Assembly (NCBI GenBank): GCA_009746045.1
Contig: RPFO01000175.1
Location: 4,624,100-4,688,099 of the forward strand
Origin: Mesostigma viride
Lineage: Eukaryota; Streptophyta; Mesostigmatophyceae; Mesostigmatales; Mesostigmataceae
DNA length: 64,000 nt
Direction of reading: 5' to 3'
Part shown: piece after piece, positions 1 through 9,784 of the stretch
Layout: each line of letters begins with the position of its first letter
How positions within the stretch are numbered: position 1 is the stretch's first letter
Notes under the pieces: model-generated
Seen by the model: only the letters and a program-made list of their open reading frames with translations
Databases searched by the model: none
What the model was told of the DNA's origin: nothing
Program-made: the position numbers and the translations under genes

Positions 1-189
1 TACTTTAAGTTCGCACGGTACCGGCACAACCACCAGCCATAGCCTTAGCTTAGCCCTTGTACAGCCAGCCATGCTACGTCTTGGCTATATGATAAGCTTA
101 CTTGCCCACGCTCCTTGTTATGATATGCGCTCACACGGGTCTTATTGCACCCACAGAACTTGCCGGATTGTCTATCGTGTCCGATTGCT

Positions 190-340
190 GATGTGGCATG
201 CCTAGAGCTGGAAGGAGAAAGGGGGCCCTCTGCCCTCTTTCTTCCTGTTGTGCACATACAGGGATTATAAAAGCACTCTGGTGCTCCGTGACTCCCCAAC
301 GGGAGCACGAGTTTAATTAATATATTTAAAATTAATCATG
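190..340 (+). repeat. SINE-like dispersed repeat, copy 1
   Basis: Short non-coding repeat. At 279-308 it has a hairpin with arms GTGCTCC and GGAGCAC around a GACTCCCCAACG-containing loop. An AT-rich tail of TTAATTAA type follows to about 340. Related copies lie near 16500-16640, 14930-14965, 15260-15310, 25483-25622 and 54455-54600. The fixed order of hairpin then AT-rich tail, in both orientations across the window, suggests the 3' end of a LINE-mobilised SINE family. The left edge is approximate. Confidence 0.5.
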
Positions 341-370
341 GTGGTGCAGGTGCACCTTGTGCACCCAGCC

Positions 371-375
371 GTAGG
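371..375. repeat. 5-bp target-site duplication, left
   Basis: GTAGG stands directly before the first terminal repeat and again directly after the last one at 9507-9511. Five base pairs is the usual target duplication of copia elements. The call depends on the repeat starting at AGTTAGCAT and ending at GCGCAAAT. Confidence 0.6.
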
Positions 376-1028
376 AGTTAGCATATTGGGGCACCAATGT
401 GCTAGATGGATGCAGGTTGAGGAGACCTTTCCAACGCCGTGTCAACCGCCTAGAACAGACAAGGGACTAGAAAGTTATCAAGTCCCGAAGTACTGCCGAC
501 CGGTGGGCGAGGGCGGGGCACGCTCAGGGCATAGTGGACAGGACACGTGGCAGGCCGTGCCTGCACAGGCTTAGCCTGTACACTCACGTGACTGGGACAC
601 AGTGTACTGAGGGCTCAACGGTACTGTGGCTAGTAGAAGCCAGTAACCAGCCAGCAGGTCTGCAAGGATGTAAGTCCTTGCAGGACTGTGGCAGGTCCTG
701 TGCTGTCCTAGACACAGGATAGCCAGAGATTCCTGTATGCTGCCTGCAACGAGGATGCAGGCAGCGATACGAGGCTCTGGCAATGTAGCGTTGCCCAGCG
801 TTGCTCATGACCGAGGAACAAGGATGGAACGAGGTTGCATATAGCTCGAGGCTCAACGAGGCAACGAGCGTCTTCACACACGAACCTTGGTCGTCACGAC
901 GAGTGGCGAGCCTATCGAGGGTCGTAGGCCTGGTGTGAGGATAAAGGTTGCTAGCCAGCAGCCTAGGGTCATTCCAGCCGGCAAGGACCAGGAGCTCACA
1001 AGCTCTGCTGACGAGTTGCTGCGCAAAT
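376..1028 (+). repeat. 5' long terminal repeat
   Basis: This 653-bp segment reappears at 8853-9506. The only difference noticed by eye is one extra G in the later copy, in the run near 9238 that corresponds to 751-755. It starts AGTTAGCATATTGGGGC and ends GTTGCTGCGCAAAT. Near-identity of the two ends suggests a recent insertion. Confidence 0.85.
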
Positions 1029-1053
1029 CGTACTATTGCTTCCAAGCGCTTTC

Positions 1054-2034
1054 ATGTCTGGTTCATCGTCAAGCAGCCACGGTGCTGGTGAGGCGAACGA
1101 GCAGAGAGACGCGCAAGCGTTTTTCCCCTACCGTAACCAAGCAAACGCTCCAACATTCGTGCAAGCGGCCTACGTAGCGAGGCACTTGGCAGAAGAGGGG
1201 TGGGTGGCGGTGAGTGGGGGAGGCAGCAGGCCAGCGGCGGCGGACCCGATTATACAACGGGCTCGCGTCGTGATTTCTCCAGGTGAGACGGGGCGAGTGG
1301 CGGTGGAAGAGTTGGTGCGCATTCGTGACGCGCTAGCTGAAACTGCTAATCGTGTGGAGGTCGCTTATCAGGGCGCCCATATCACGCTAGCCGGTCTCGA
1401 CCTAGCCAGGGAGGCGCTTAGCCAGATTGTGGCAACAGCGCTCGGCAGCACCCGACTGTTTAACCACTGGGTGGCGACAGCAGTGCTAGGAGAGGGGGTA
1501 CCAGACGCCGACATCATCCGGAACGCGCGTGCTCGGGAGGCGGTGAATCCTTGGAGCACGGCGGAGGTATTTGCCCAAACCATTGAGAATCTTGTTGCTG
1601 TCCTTTTGCAAGAGTCGAGAGGGTACGCAGACAGGTTCTATATTACCACGCAGCCTTTCGGAGTGTACTCCAGGCTTGATACACCGAGGCCGGAAACCAC
1701 CACTGCGTGGGGTCCGGAGGTGGAGATTGTCACGGGGGTCGAGAAGACGCCTGAAGACGTCCATTTTGAGTGGACTGACAAGCCAGAGGGCTCCGTCAAG
1801 CGCTCAGCCCAGCAGATAAACGAGGGCGACGGCACTACCGAGACCTACGAGGCAAGGCAGAGAGCTGATCTGCATATCCCTCGTGAGGTGACTCACGAGT
1901 ACGATCGTTACGGCCGAGGCGAGCAGAACGAGCTTGTCGGCGGCGGTAAGCGGTGGGTACGCGATCTTGCTTGGCATCGCAACCCAGGTGAGACACAACA
2001 TCCAGTCGAACGCAAGGAGACGGGCGACCTGTGA
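1054..2034 (+). CDS. Copia first ORF, N-terminal Gag-like protein
   Basis: An open frame of 326 codons starts at the ATG at 1054, 25 bases after the 5' terminal repeat, and stops at TGA 2032-2034. The protein starts MSGSSSSSHGAGEANEQRDA, is hydrophilic and mostly helical in appearance, and matches no named domain I recognise. Its position directly after the terminal repeat is that of gag. The -1 frame stays open past the stop, from 2034 to about 2187, ending in Ala/Glu-rich text and then GTAAGT. The stop could therefore be a frame slip, or the end of an exon. Function is inferred from position only. Confidence 0.55.
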   Translation: MSGSSSSSHGAGEANEQRDAQAFFPYRNQANAPTFVQAAYVARHLAEEGWVAVSGGGSRPAAADPIIQRARVVISPGETGRVAVEELVRIRDALAETANRVEVAYQGAHITLAGLDLAREALSQIVATALGSTRLFNHWVATAVLGEGVPDADIIRNARAREAVNPWSTAEVFAQTIENLVAVLLQESRGYADRFYITTQPFGVYSRLDTPRPETTTAWGPEVEIVTGVEKTPEDVHFEWTDKPEGSVKRSAQQINEGDGTTETYEARQRADLHIPREVTHEYDRYGRGEQNELVGGGKRWVRDLAWHRNPGETQHPVERKETGDL

Positions 2035-2187
2035 CCTGCGTGCTGGGAGAGTTTAACCCAGACCTCCAGATTGTCGCAGAGGCAGCAGCAGCCATACCGG
2101 TTGCTGAGGGTGTTGAGCAGCGTCCAGACCGTGAGGAGGGGCAGGCGAGTGCAAGCCAGGAGGCGGCCTCGTCTGGAGTAAGTGCGT

Positions 2188-3586
2188 GAGCCTGAGTGGG
2201 TTCCAGCAGCCATATCTGCGTGTGTTTCTGTGGTATTCTATAATGCTTCGTAACACGCGCGGGGCGGCAGCGGGAGCGGGGCGGGAGCGGGGGATGGCGG
2301 GGTGAGGCAAGGGCAGACACGGGAGGCCCCGCCAACGTCGTGCCAGAGGGACAGGCGATCCCAACGGCAGAGGGCGTCAATGGCAGGAGGGCATCCAACC
2401 GGAAGAGGAAAGAGGTGGCACAAGGGGAGGAGCGTGCAGGGTGGCCAACCGACGGCGTGGTGCTGACGGGGGAGGGCCAGAATGATGCTGAACGTCAAGC
2501 ACCTGGTAAGAGACCATGTGTGCCTGCGTCTGGTGTTCCTGCAGCTAGTTCCTGCGCCATTAGCACCTGTAGGAGCTGCTGTCATTGGCAGTGACCCTCG
2601 TGCTTTGCCTGGGACTAGACCTCATATGAGTGCTGTGGCTGTGATGAATGGCCAGAAGCCTCTCAAGCCTCCTGTGGGACAGGAAGAGCTAGACAAGTGG
2701 TTGGAGGATATGGAGCTAGTTTCATGCTCTGTAGATCCCACTGTCAACCTTGTGCAGGTATTCCACACATCCACGACTAATAGGGATTCAGTGAGCGTGT
2801 GAGGGACAAGGCTAGGCAAGCTGTCAAGGACAAGCTGACTTGGTCTCAGTTCCTAGAGGGCCTACGTCAGGAGTTTCTGATAAGGTACTCAACCTCACTA
2901 ATCACTATAAGCTCAGCTATGATACCTTTGAGATCAAGGGCACAATAGCTGAGGAGCTGCAGCGGCTCACACGCATCAGGGAGAAGGGGGCCAAGCATGG
3001 CTTCAATCTGACTGATAGAGCAGTGGCAGATTACTTCCTGGATCGCATGGGGCTGAGTGTGGATGGGAGAAATGCAGCTAGGATGTTTGCTGATCAGACA
3101 GATGGGACGTGGCCAGCCTTGCAAAAGGTTATTTTCAATATCCGTCCATCTGACAATGCTGCTTGCAAGGCAATCCAGGTGACTGGTGCCCCTTCAGCCT
3201 CCGCTCATCAGGTCCATGGTGACGCCCCTGGGCAGGGTGCTCAGGGAGAAACCAGACCTAGTAGGCGTCAGAGGGCTAACAGGCGCAGGCAGAATGGTAA
3301 CCAGGGTGGCAAGGGCCAGCAGCAGGGATCCAAAGGCAAGGGTCAGCAGCAGGCTGGTGGTCACCAGGGTGGTCAGCAGAACAAGGGTGGCCAAGGGCAA
3401 GGCAAGAGCCAGGGCCAGGGCACCCAGGCCAGTCAGAGCAGCCAGAACCAGGGTGGCCTGAAGAAGGCTGCTGCTGGGAAGGATGACAAATGCTTTGGAT
3501 GTGGCAGGACGGGTCATTGGCGACGTGACTGCCCAGACCAGGCCAAGTCTGCTGGAGCAGGCTCTGGCCAGGTGGGTAAGCCATGA
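2188..3586 (+). pseudogene. Copia gag with zinc knuckle, frame-interrupted
   Basis: Gag-like sequence in several frames. 2340-2594 (frame a) gives a Lys/Arg-rich stretch. About 2550-2802 (frame b) includes LDKWLEDMELV. 2793-2880 (frame c) includes KLTWSQFLEGLRQEF. 2840-3586 (frame d) includes NHYKLSYDTFEIKGTIAEEL and a Gln/Gly-rich linker. A CCHC knuckle, CFGCGRTGHWRRDC, lies at about 3489-3530. The knuckle spacing CX2CX4HX4C is the retroviral nucleocapsid type, used to package element RNA. At least two of the frame changes are single-base slips between otherwise continuous Gag-like text. They may be real decay or assembly error. Confidence 0.75.
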
Positions 3587-3592
3587 CTTGAG

Positions 3593-3973
3593 ATGTTGTC
3601 CCCTGTAAATAGTCAATCACCCCTAGTGGGACGAACAGTTGTACATAGTAATGGGGGTGTCCCTCTTGTGCAGCAGCAAGGGGTTGGGAATGATGAGGTG
3701 CTTCCACTCAATGATTGCAATAACGCTGCTGCAGCAGTGGAATTCCCTGTGCCTGTGGCAGGTGCAGGGTCTCCAGTTTTGGGGTTGACTCTGGGAGTCA
3801 AGCCGCCAGACTGGAAGGACCTGCAGCTTCTGTGGGAACCGGGGCTGGCTCTGGGAGCCGAGCTACCTTGGAGGAGGTCCCTGGAGCAAGAGAACAGCAG
3901 GTGGGTCGTGCTATCCCAAGCACACAGTCTTTGTCACGTTCCTCTCTGTGCAGCCAGGCTGACAGGGGGTTGA
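3593..3973 (+). other. Open reading frame between gag and integrase, no domain
   Basis: This stretch holds the position where copia elements normally carry the aspartic protease. The open frame (126 codons) has no DTG/DSG active site and no ILG flap motif. It is Val/Gly/Pro-rich and looks like linker. A retropepsin-like domain is found further on, at about 5150-5400. Confidence 0.5.
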
Positions 3974-3974
3974 G

Positions 3975-4503
3975 CTATGCTCAGGCTGGAAACACTCTAC
4001 ACCATATCTTTGGCCACTCTAAGCAGGCAGAGATGTTTGCTTGGAAGATTGGCAAGGAGCCTTTGCTAGAGGCCTGCAGTGCAGCTGCTCAGAATTGTGT
4101 CTGTCAGGAGAATGCTGTTCGCCTCCCACAGTCCCATGCCAGAGAACCTGCTAGAGAGCGGGGGGATATCCAGGTGGACATCCAACACATCAGGGGCATG
4201 TATCTGTTGGTGGGGGTGGATAGGTTTAGCAGATATAGGTTGCTGACCATTCTTCCTGGAATGCAGGAGCATCAGCTGTTGATGGGTCTCCAGTCTTTGT
4301 TGCCAGGCTTTGGGGTGTACACCAAGGTGCAAGCTGACTTGCAGTTTGACTGCTTGATCAAGCTGGCTGACCAGCTTCCTTGTAAGTTGGTAGTGGTCCC
4401 TAGGGAATGCCATGGGCAGCAGGGAGCTGTAGAGAGATCTATACGTGAAGTAAAAACAGTGGTGCTAGCAGCTAGAGTGTGCCTGTTGTGGCATCAGCTC
4501 TAG
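3975..4503 (+). pseudogene. Copia integrase, first part
   Basis: Encodes a degenerate zinc-binding head (LHHIFGHSKQ followed by NCVCQ) and an RNase H-fold integrase core. The likely catalytic acids are the D in IQVDIQHIRG, the D in VQADLQFDC and the E in QQGAVERSIREV, giving the D-D-E order. The enzyme would insert element cDNA into host DNA. The second Cys pair is CxC rather than CxxC, so the zinc site may be damaged. The frame ends at 4503 and continues one frame lower at 4479. Confidence 0.75.
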
Positions 4504-4840
4504 AGAAAGCAGCTTGGTGTAAGGGGATTGAGGAGCAGCTTAACCACAGGGTAACCTATTACTATGATGGTGTGGCAGTCTCTCCCCTGGCATTGCAGTT
4601 TGGTATGCTATCACAGGACGTGGTGGCAGCCTGCCTGAAGAAGGCAGACAGGGTGTTTTCCAGATTGAGGCGTAAGGACAAGGGTTGGAAAATGCTGAGG
4701 CCCCAGGTGGGACTGAGGGTCAGGATGTGGAAGGAACCGTCATTACCAGGCAAGCGTGGCAAGTGGCAAGATGGGCAGGTAACCCATGTTGAGAAGCTAA
4801 CCATTCTTGTCTGGTGGCTTTGGAGAGTAATCCCAAGCAC
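4479..4840 (+). pseudogene. Copia integrase C-terminal part, frame-shifted
   Basis: Continues the integrase after a -1 slip near 4480. EKAAWCKGIEEQLNHRVTYY and the basic stretch ending in MWKEPSLPGKRGKW resemble the DNA-binding tail of copia integrases. Beyond about 4840 this frame reads shadow sequence, while the next frame opens into the protease/RT polyprotein. A second -1 slip near 4810-4830 would join them. Confidence 0.6.
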
Positions 4841-7177
4841 GTGTACAGGCTATCCTGGGCTCACGTCAAGGAGAGAAGGCCAACTGCAATCTGGCCTGAA
4901 GACGGCCCTGATCCTCCCTTGGAGGGAGATGAGCAGGATGAGAGCCAGGCAGCAGATGCTAACCCACCATGCTTGGATTATGGTCTGTCCTGGATGGATG
5001 AGGGTGAGCAGGAGTCTGCTGAGACGTCTGTCACAAGGCCAGAGGTGGCCAGGGCTGCACCACAGTCCAGGGGGCTGCTTATGGCGGACATCATTCGAGC
5101 TCTGCAGAACAGCAAGCGTGATCCCAAGGTATCTAAGCTCACGGGATGGGGGTCATGTGGGGCACCAGCACTAGAAGTGGATACCAACTCACAGGTGTCC
5201 ATTCTAAGGGTAGAGGATGCTGCAGGCTTGCAGTGGTCATCCCCTAGCTGCCTAGCTGTGTCTGATTTCTCTGGGAATGTGTCCATGAAGATCTTGGGAG
5301 AAGTGAGTGTGCCTATCCTGGGGGTGCCCACCACGTTCAGTGTGGTTGAAGGGTATCAGGGGCCTGCCATTCTAGGTCAGAACTTCTTGTGCTTACCAGG
5401 GGTGAGGATATCCTCTGAGGAGCTAGCATTAGAAGGGCAGGGCCGCCTTCCCTTGCAGAGATATCGCTACTCCCAGGGTCTTAGTGTGGCTGTAAGGGCT
5501 GTGAGGGGTCTAGAGGCAGAGGGTCCTGATACAAAGGAGCCCATTGCTGGGGACCTGCTGATCCTCCCTACTACGTTTGACCCACGTGAGTTGGGTGTGC
5601 AGAGGTACCAGATCCCAGGAACGAGTCCTGTACCTTGGCGCAAGCTAGTGGAGATGATGCAAAGCCCCAAGATGGCTAAGGCATGGACTCTTGGCTTTGT
5701 TGCTTCTGGGCATGAGTGGATAGTTGCCAACTGTGCAGAGCCTGTGGATGTCCTCCCTGAGGATCACCAGCTGCTCAGGTTGATGTTTGTCCTCAAGCTC
5801 AAGGAGGTAGATGGCGTGCAGGTGCCACATGTTAGACCAGTTGTGACTGAGTACCATGGCACTGGACAGTTAGCAGATGAGGAGCTTTACACACCAGGGA
5901 TGCTGCATGATACATGGAGGATTTTGTTGTGCATTTATTTGTCTTTTCTGCAGAAGGGGATACCCTATAGCTCTGTGTTGGTAGATTTCAAGAGGGCTTT
6001 TCTTAAGGGTGATCAGCAGGAAGCACAGGATACTTGGCGCACAATACCCCCTTTCTTTGTTAAGGTGCCTGCAGTGTGGAGGGCAGAGCTGAAGACGAGG
6101 TATTTGAGGATTCTCAAAGGCGTGGAAGGCCTTAGATCGAGTCCCATCATCTGGAGGAAGAGCTTGGAGAAGTACCTCAGGTCTGTCTGTGGTCTCTCAG
6201 TCTCTCCAGTTGATCCTTGTCTGTTTCAGGGTAGCTATGAGGGGCTGCCAGCGTTTGCCTCCCTGCATGGTGATGATCTGCATCTCCTGGGCCATCCCAC
6301 TTGGCAAGAGTTGACTCTGGCCAGGATCCAGAAACGGTTTGAACTGGGTAAGATCCAGTACATGGTTGAGAATGAGCCCATGGTGTTTTGTGGAATGCAG
6401 GCGACCTTGGTCCATCAGCAGGGTACATGGTCCATCCAGCTGGAGGGTGGTAAGGATTATCCTCAGCAGATCATAGATGCCTTGCAGGAGCCCATCACCC
6501 AGGCCAGATGTGCAACAATACGAGGTATGTTGGCATGGCTGGCCAGCATTTGTGCTCCTGACCTGTTGGTACTGAGTCGGTTGACCGATTCCCAACTGGT
6601 TGAGGTGGGTGCTGAGAGAGTGGTAGAGGCTGTTCGCATGTCTCCCCCTCTCATGCTGGGTCCTTTGGATTTGTACAGGCCTTTTGACATGATGCTCTAT
6701 GTGGACAGTTCTATGGATAGTAGGAAGGTCACAGAGGTCAGGGGCCGTGCAGCAGCATTAATATCCCTGGTGCAGGAACAGTCCTCTCTGGTCTGCTGGT
6801 ACAGTCGGTTGCAAAACAGGGTAACTCCCAGCAGTGACATTGCTGAGTGCAGGGCAATCTGTGAAGGGCTTCATACTGCTCTTTACTTGAGGGAGCTATT
6901 TTACCAGCTATGTCAAGTGGCTTCCTGTCGGTTGCAGATGCACACACTGGTAAGAACTGACAGCATGGGCATGGTGCAGTTTGTGCACAGGCAGCTGGCC
7001 AGGAGCAGGGACCTTGATTATTTGTTGCTCAAGGAAATGTCTTGCTTAGCTAACATTGAACATGTGGCTGGCGTGGACAACCCTGCAGATGCTCTCACCA
7101 AGCTGGAGGAGAAGGCTGAGCTGCAATACCCTTTGCTTCGTGGGCTCATGGCCTCCAAGGGGGGAGGGCCAGAGTAG
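4814..7177 (+). CDS. Copia protease-like / reverse transcriptase / RNase H polyprotein
   Basis: An uninterrupted 787-codon frame. Residues about 110-200 form a retropepsin-like domain with ALEVDTNSQVSIL at the active-site position and AILGQNFL at the C-terminal strand; the usual DTG is DTN here. RT follows, with VDFKRAFLKGD near residue 390 (first catalytic Asp) and LHGDDLHLLG near 484 in place of the common YVDD. Copia-type RNase H spans about 620-765: LYVDSSMDS, SSDIAECRAI, RTDSMG and the closing NPADALTK. It would make cDNA from element RNA and degrade the template. The internal frame is intact although gag and integrase are broken. The 5' end is a frame boundary, not a proven start. Confidence 0.88.
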   Translation: MALESNPKHVYRLSWAHVKERRPTAIWPEDGPDPPLEGDEQDESQAADANPPCLDYGLSWMDEGEQESAETSVTRPEVARAAPQSRGLLMADIIRALQNSKRDPKVSKLTGWGSCGAPALEVDTNSQVSILRVEDAAGLQWSSPSCLAVSDFSGNVSMKILGEVSVPILGVPTTFSVVEGYQGPAILGQNFLCLPGVRISSEELALEGQGRLPLQRYRYSQGLSVAVRAVRGLEAEGPDTKEPIAGDLLILPTTFDPRELGVQRYQIPGTSPVPWRKLVEMMQSPKMAKAWTLGFVASGHEWIVANCAEPVDVLPEDHQLLRLMFVLKLKEVDGVQVPHVRPVVTEYHGTGQLADEELYTPGMLHDTWRILLCIYLSFLQKGIPYSSVLVDFKRAFLKGDQQEAQDTWRTIPPFFVKVPAVWRAELKTRYLRILKGVEGLRSSPIIWRKSLEKYLRSVCGLSVSPVDPCLFQGSYEGLPAFASLHGDDLHLLGHPTWQELTLARIQKRFELGKIQYMVENEPMVFCGMQATLVHQQGTWSIQLEGGKDYPQQIIDALQEPITQARCATIRGMLAWLASICAPDLLVLSRLTDSQLVEVGAERVVEAVRMSPPLMLGPLDLYRPFDMMLYVDSSMDSRKVTEVRGRAAALISLVQEQSSLVCWYSRLQNRVTPSSDIAECRAICEGLHTALYLRELFYQLCQVASCRLQMHTLVRTDSMGMVQFVHRQLARSRDLDYLLLKEMSCLANIEHVAGVDNPADALTKLEEKAELQYPLLRGLMASKGGGPE

Positions 7178-8016
7178 ACCAAACAGCCTTGCTCTAGGTG
7201 GGAGGCATCCCAGTGGGCTGGGCAGCCACGTGGTGGCTGACAGCAGGTCCTTCAGAGTTCAGACACACTCTGCTGGACAGGGGTCAGGGTGGAGTCACTC
7301 CCCTGGCTGAGAATTTCGCCTGGCTCTGTCATGGAGCTGCAGAAGAGTCTTAAGGACTTTGTAATGGGCCTTGGGTCTTCATGGAATGGACCCTGCAAGG
7401 GCAGCCCAAGTGTTGGCTCTAACAGGTTGCTGTACATTTGTATATATTCTCTGTAACCAACCTGTTGCATGCTAATAAAATCCCTGGTTGTGTGACCATG
7501 TTGGACGTGGTTGCCAGGGGCCTCACTATGGGTTATACTCCTTTATAATAAAACATAATCTTGTTATTGTCATGTTTGTTGTTTGTGATGCTCAGTTCCA
7601 GGAGCTGATCCAAACCTGGAGGAGATGGGGTGGGGTTCGATTCCCCAGCTGACCTCAGCCTGGCATGTATGAATCCTGAGTTTATCCCTCAGTGAGGACA
7701 TGGGCTCCCCATGTGTTGGCTAACATTTGTCAGGGCTCTCTCAGTCTTTGGAAGGATTTAAAAGATAAAGGAGGCTCCGTGGCGGGCGCCATATGAACGG
7801 GCGCCTGTGATAACTGGATGACCAGGAACTCACAATAGTACGTTCATGGACTCCTCTATCCAAACTCCTCTGACTAAGTGAAGACCTAACTTTAATCTAC
7901 ACCAGGTTCCCAAAGAAAGGGTTGGGATGTCATGTGGGTCAGAGGGCAACCTTTGAACCAATGAGCAGGCCTAGCTAATATTTGGAGGCACCTCAGGTTC
8001 CAAAAGAAAAGGCAGG
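7178..8016 (+). other. Copia 3' non-coding region
   Basis: No supported gene. It contains AATAAA-like text near 7470-7490 and 7545-7555. A T-arm-like GGTTCGATTCC lies at about 7634 without a cloverleaf around it. Repeated GAAAGGGTTGG blocks at 7915 and 8103 may be polypurine tracts preceding the terminal repeat. Confidence 0.4.
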
Positions 8017-8852
8017 TCTGGTCTCTGGGAGGGATCAGATGTCTGAAGGCTTGTGGGGACAGTGGCTGATAGGTTCTCAGGCTGGTCCAAGCTCCAAAAC
8101 AAGAAAGGGTTGGAGTTAGCATATTGGGGCACCAATGTGCTAGATGGATGCAGGTTGAGGAGACCTTTCCAACGCCGTGTCAACCGCCTAGAACAGACAA
8201 GGGACTAGAAAGTTATCAAGTCCCGAAGTACTGCCGACCGGTGGGCGAGGGCGGGGCACACTCAGGGCATAGTGGACAGGACACGTGGCAGGCCGTGCCT
8301 GCACAGGCTTAGCCTGTACTCTCACGTGACTGGGACACAGTGTACTGAGGGCTCAACGGTACTGTGGCTAGTAGAAGCCAGTAACCAGCCAGCAGGTCTG
8401 CAAGGATGTAAGTCCTTGCAGGACTGTGGCAGGTCCTGTGCTGTCCTAGACACAGGATAGCCAGAGATTCCTGTATGCTGCCTGCAACGAGGATGCAGGG
8501 CAGCGATACGAGGCTCTGGCAATGTAGCGTTGCCCAGCGTTGCTCATGACCGAGGAACAAGGATGGAACGAGGTTGCATATAGCTCGAGGCTCAACGAGG
8601 CAACGAGCGTCTTCACACACGAACCTTGGTCGTCACGACGAGTGGCGAGCCTATCGAGGGTCGTAGGCCTGGTGTGAGGATAAAGGTTGCTAGCCAGCAG
8701 CCTAGGGTCATTCCAGCCGGCAAGGACCAGGAGCTCACAAGCTCTGCTGACGAGGTCTGGTCTCTGGGAGGGATCAGATGTCTGAAGGCTTGTGGGGACA
8801 GTGGCTGATAGGTTCTCAGGCTGGTCCAAGCTCCAAAACAAGAAAGGGTTGG
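8017..8852 (+). repeat. Extra, truncated terminal-repeat copy with duplicated leader
   Basis: A tandem duplication of 739 bp. The leader at about 8017-8113 (GTCTGGTCTCTGGGAGGG to AAGAAAGGGTTGG) recurs at 8756-8852. A terminal-repeat copy occupies 8114-8754 and lacks its last 14 bases. This copy has two substitutions against the outer repeats (near 8260 and 8320). The element thus ends in one partial and one complete terminal repeat, which suggests slippage or unequal exchange after or during integration. Confidence 0.75.
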
Positions 8853-9506
8853 AGTTAGCATATTGGGGCACCAATGTGCTAGATGGATGCAGGTTGAGGA
8901 GACCTTTCCAACGCCGTGTCAACCGCCTAGAACAGACAAGGGACTAGAAAGTTATCAAGTCCCGAAGTACTGCCGACCGGTGGGCGAGGGCGGGGCACGC
9001 TCAGGGCATAGTGGACAGGACACGTGGCAGGCCGTGCCTGCACAGGCTTAGCCTGTACACTCACGTGACTGGGACACAGTGTACTGAGGGCTCAACGGTA
9101 CTGTGGCTAGTAGAAGCCAGTAACCAGCCAGCAGGTCTGCAAGGATGTAAGTCCTTGCAGGACTGTGGCAGGTCCTGTGCTGTCCTAGACACAGGATAGC
9201 CAGAGATTCCTGTATGCTGCCTGCAACGAGGATGCAGGGCAGCGATACGAGGCTCTGGCAATGTAGCGTTGCCCAGCGTTGCTCATGACCGAGGAACAAG
9301 GATGGAACGAGGTTGCATATAGCTCGAGGCTCAACGAGGCAACGAGCGTCTTCACACACGAACCTTGGTCGTCACGACGAGTGGCGAGCCTATCGAGGGT
9401 CGTAGGCCTGGTGTGAGGATAAAGGTTGCTAGCCAGCAGCCTAGGGTCATTCCAGCCGGCAAGGACCAGGAGCTCACAAGCTCTGCTGACGAGTTGCTGC
9501 GCAAAT
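8853..9506 (+). repeat. 3' long terminal repeat
   Basis: A 654-bp copy of 376-1028 with one inserted G near 9238 and no other difference that I noticed. It follows the purine tract AAGAAAGGGTTGG and is followed by the target duplicate GTAGG. Confidence 0.85.
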
Positions 9507-9620
9507 GTAGGCGGCGGTTTACATCCCCCCACCTGCATGAAGATTGTAGCTTAGAATGTATTAGAAACCATATGCCCCCTCTCAGGGCTATGCCGCTGTT
9601 ATGTTTTTTATTGATTAATT
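9507..9620 (+). repeat. SINE-like repeat, 3' part, split by the copia element
   Basis: GGTTTACATCC, TAGCTTAGAATGTATTA, CATATGCCCC and GGGCTATG appear in the same order as in the inverted copy at 25483-25622. It ends in a TTGATTAATTAAT tail. Its 5' part lies at about 341-370, left of the copia insertion (GTGCACC...AGCC), so this SINE copy was the insertion target. Confidence 0.65.
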
Positions 9621-9784
9621 AATGCATGCCCAATATAACAGGCTGCGTTCCATGCATGTTTGTGTACAGCTTGCCCGGGTTCCTTGCCTGGGTTCCATGT
9701 GCACAAAGAGCGCTTTTTTGCATGAACTAGAATGCATGAACAGGCTGATGCAGATCAACATATATTGGCATATATATACCCTTT

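Larger units (their letters stand above)
376..9506 (+). mobile_element. Ty1/copia-type LTR retrotransposon
   Basis: A 9.1-kb element bounded by near-identical long terminal repeats (376-1028 and 8853-9506) and by the direct repeat GTAGG at 371-375 and 9507-9511. Inside, in order, are gag with a CCHC zinc knuckle, integrase, a retropepsin-like domain, reverse transcriptase and RNase H. The RT and RNase H motifs are of copia type. Joining the two flanks recreates a SINE-like repeat, which supports these boundaries. Coding frames are interrupted at several points, so this copy is probably not autonomous as it reads here. No TGG-type primer-binding site is obvious after 1028, and the repeats do not show the usual TG...CA ends. 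Confidence 0.88.

Noticed and set aside
7630-7650. tRNA gene suggested by GGTTCGATTCC
   Set aside because: No acceptor, D or anticodon stems can be paired at the right distances.
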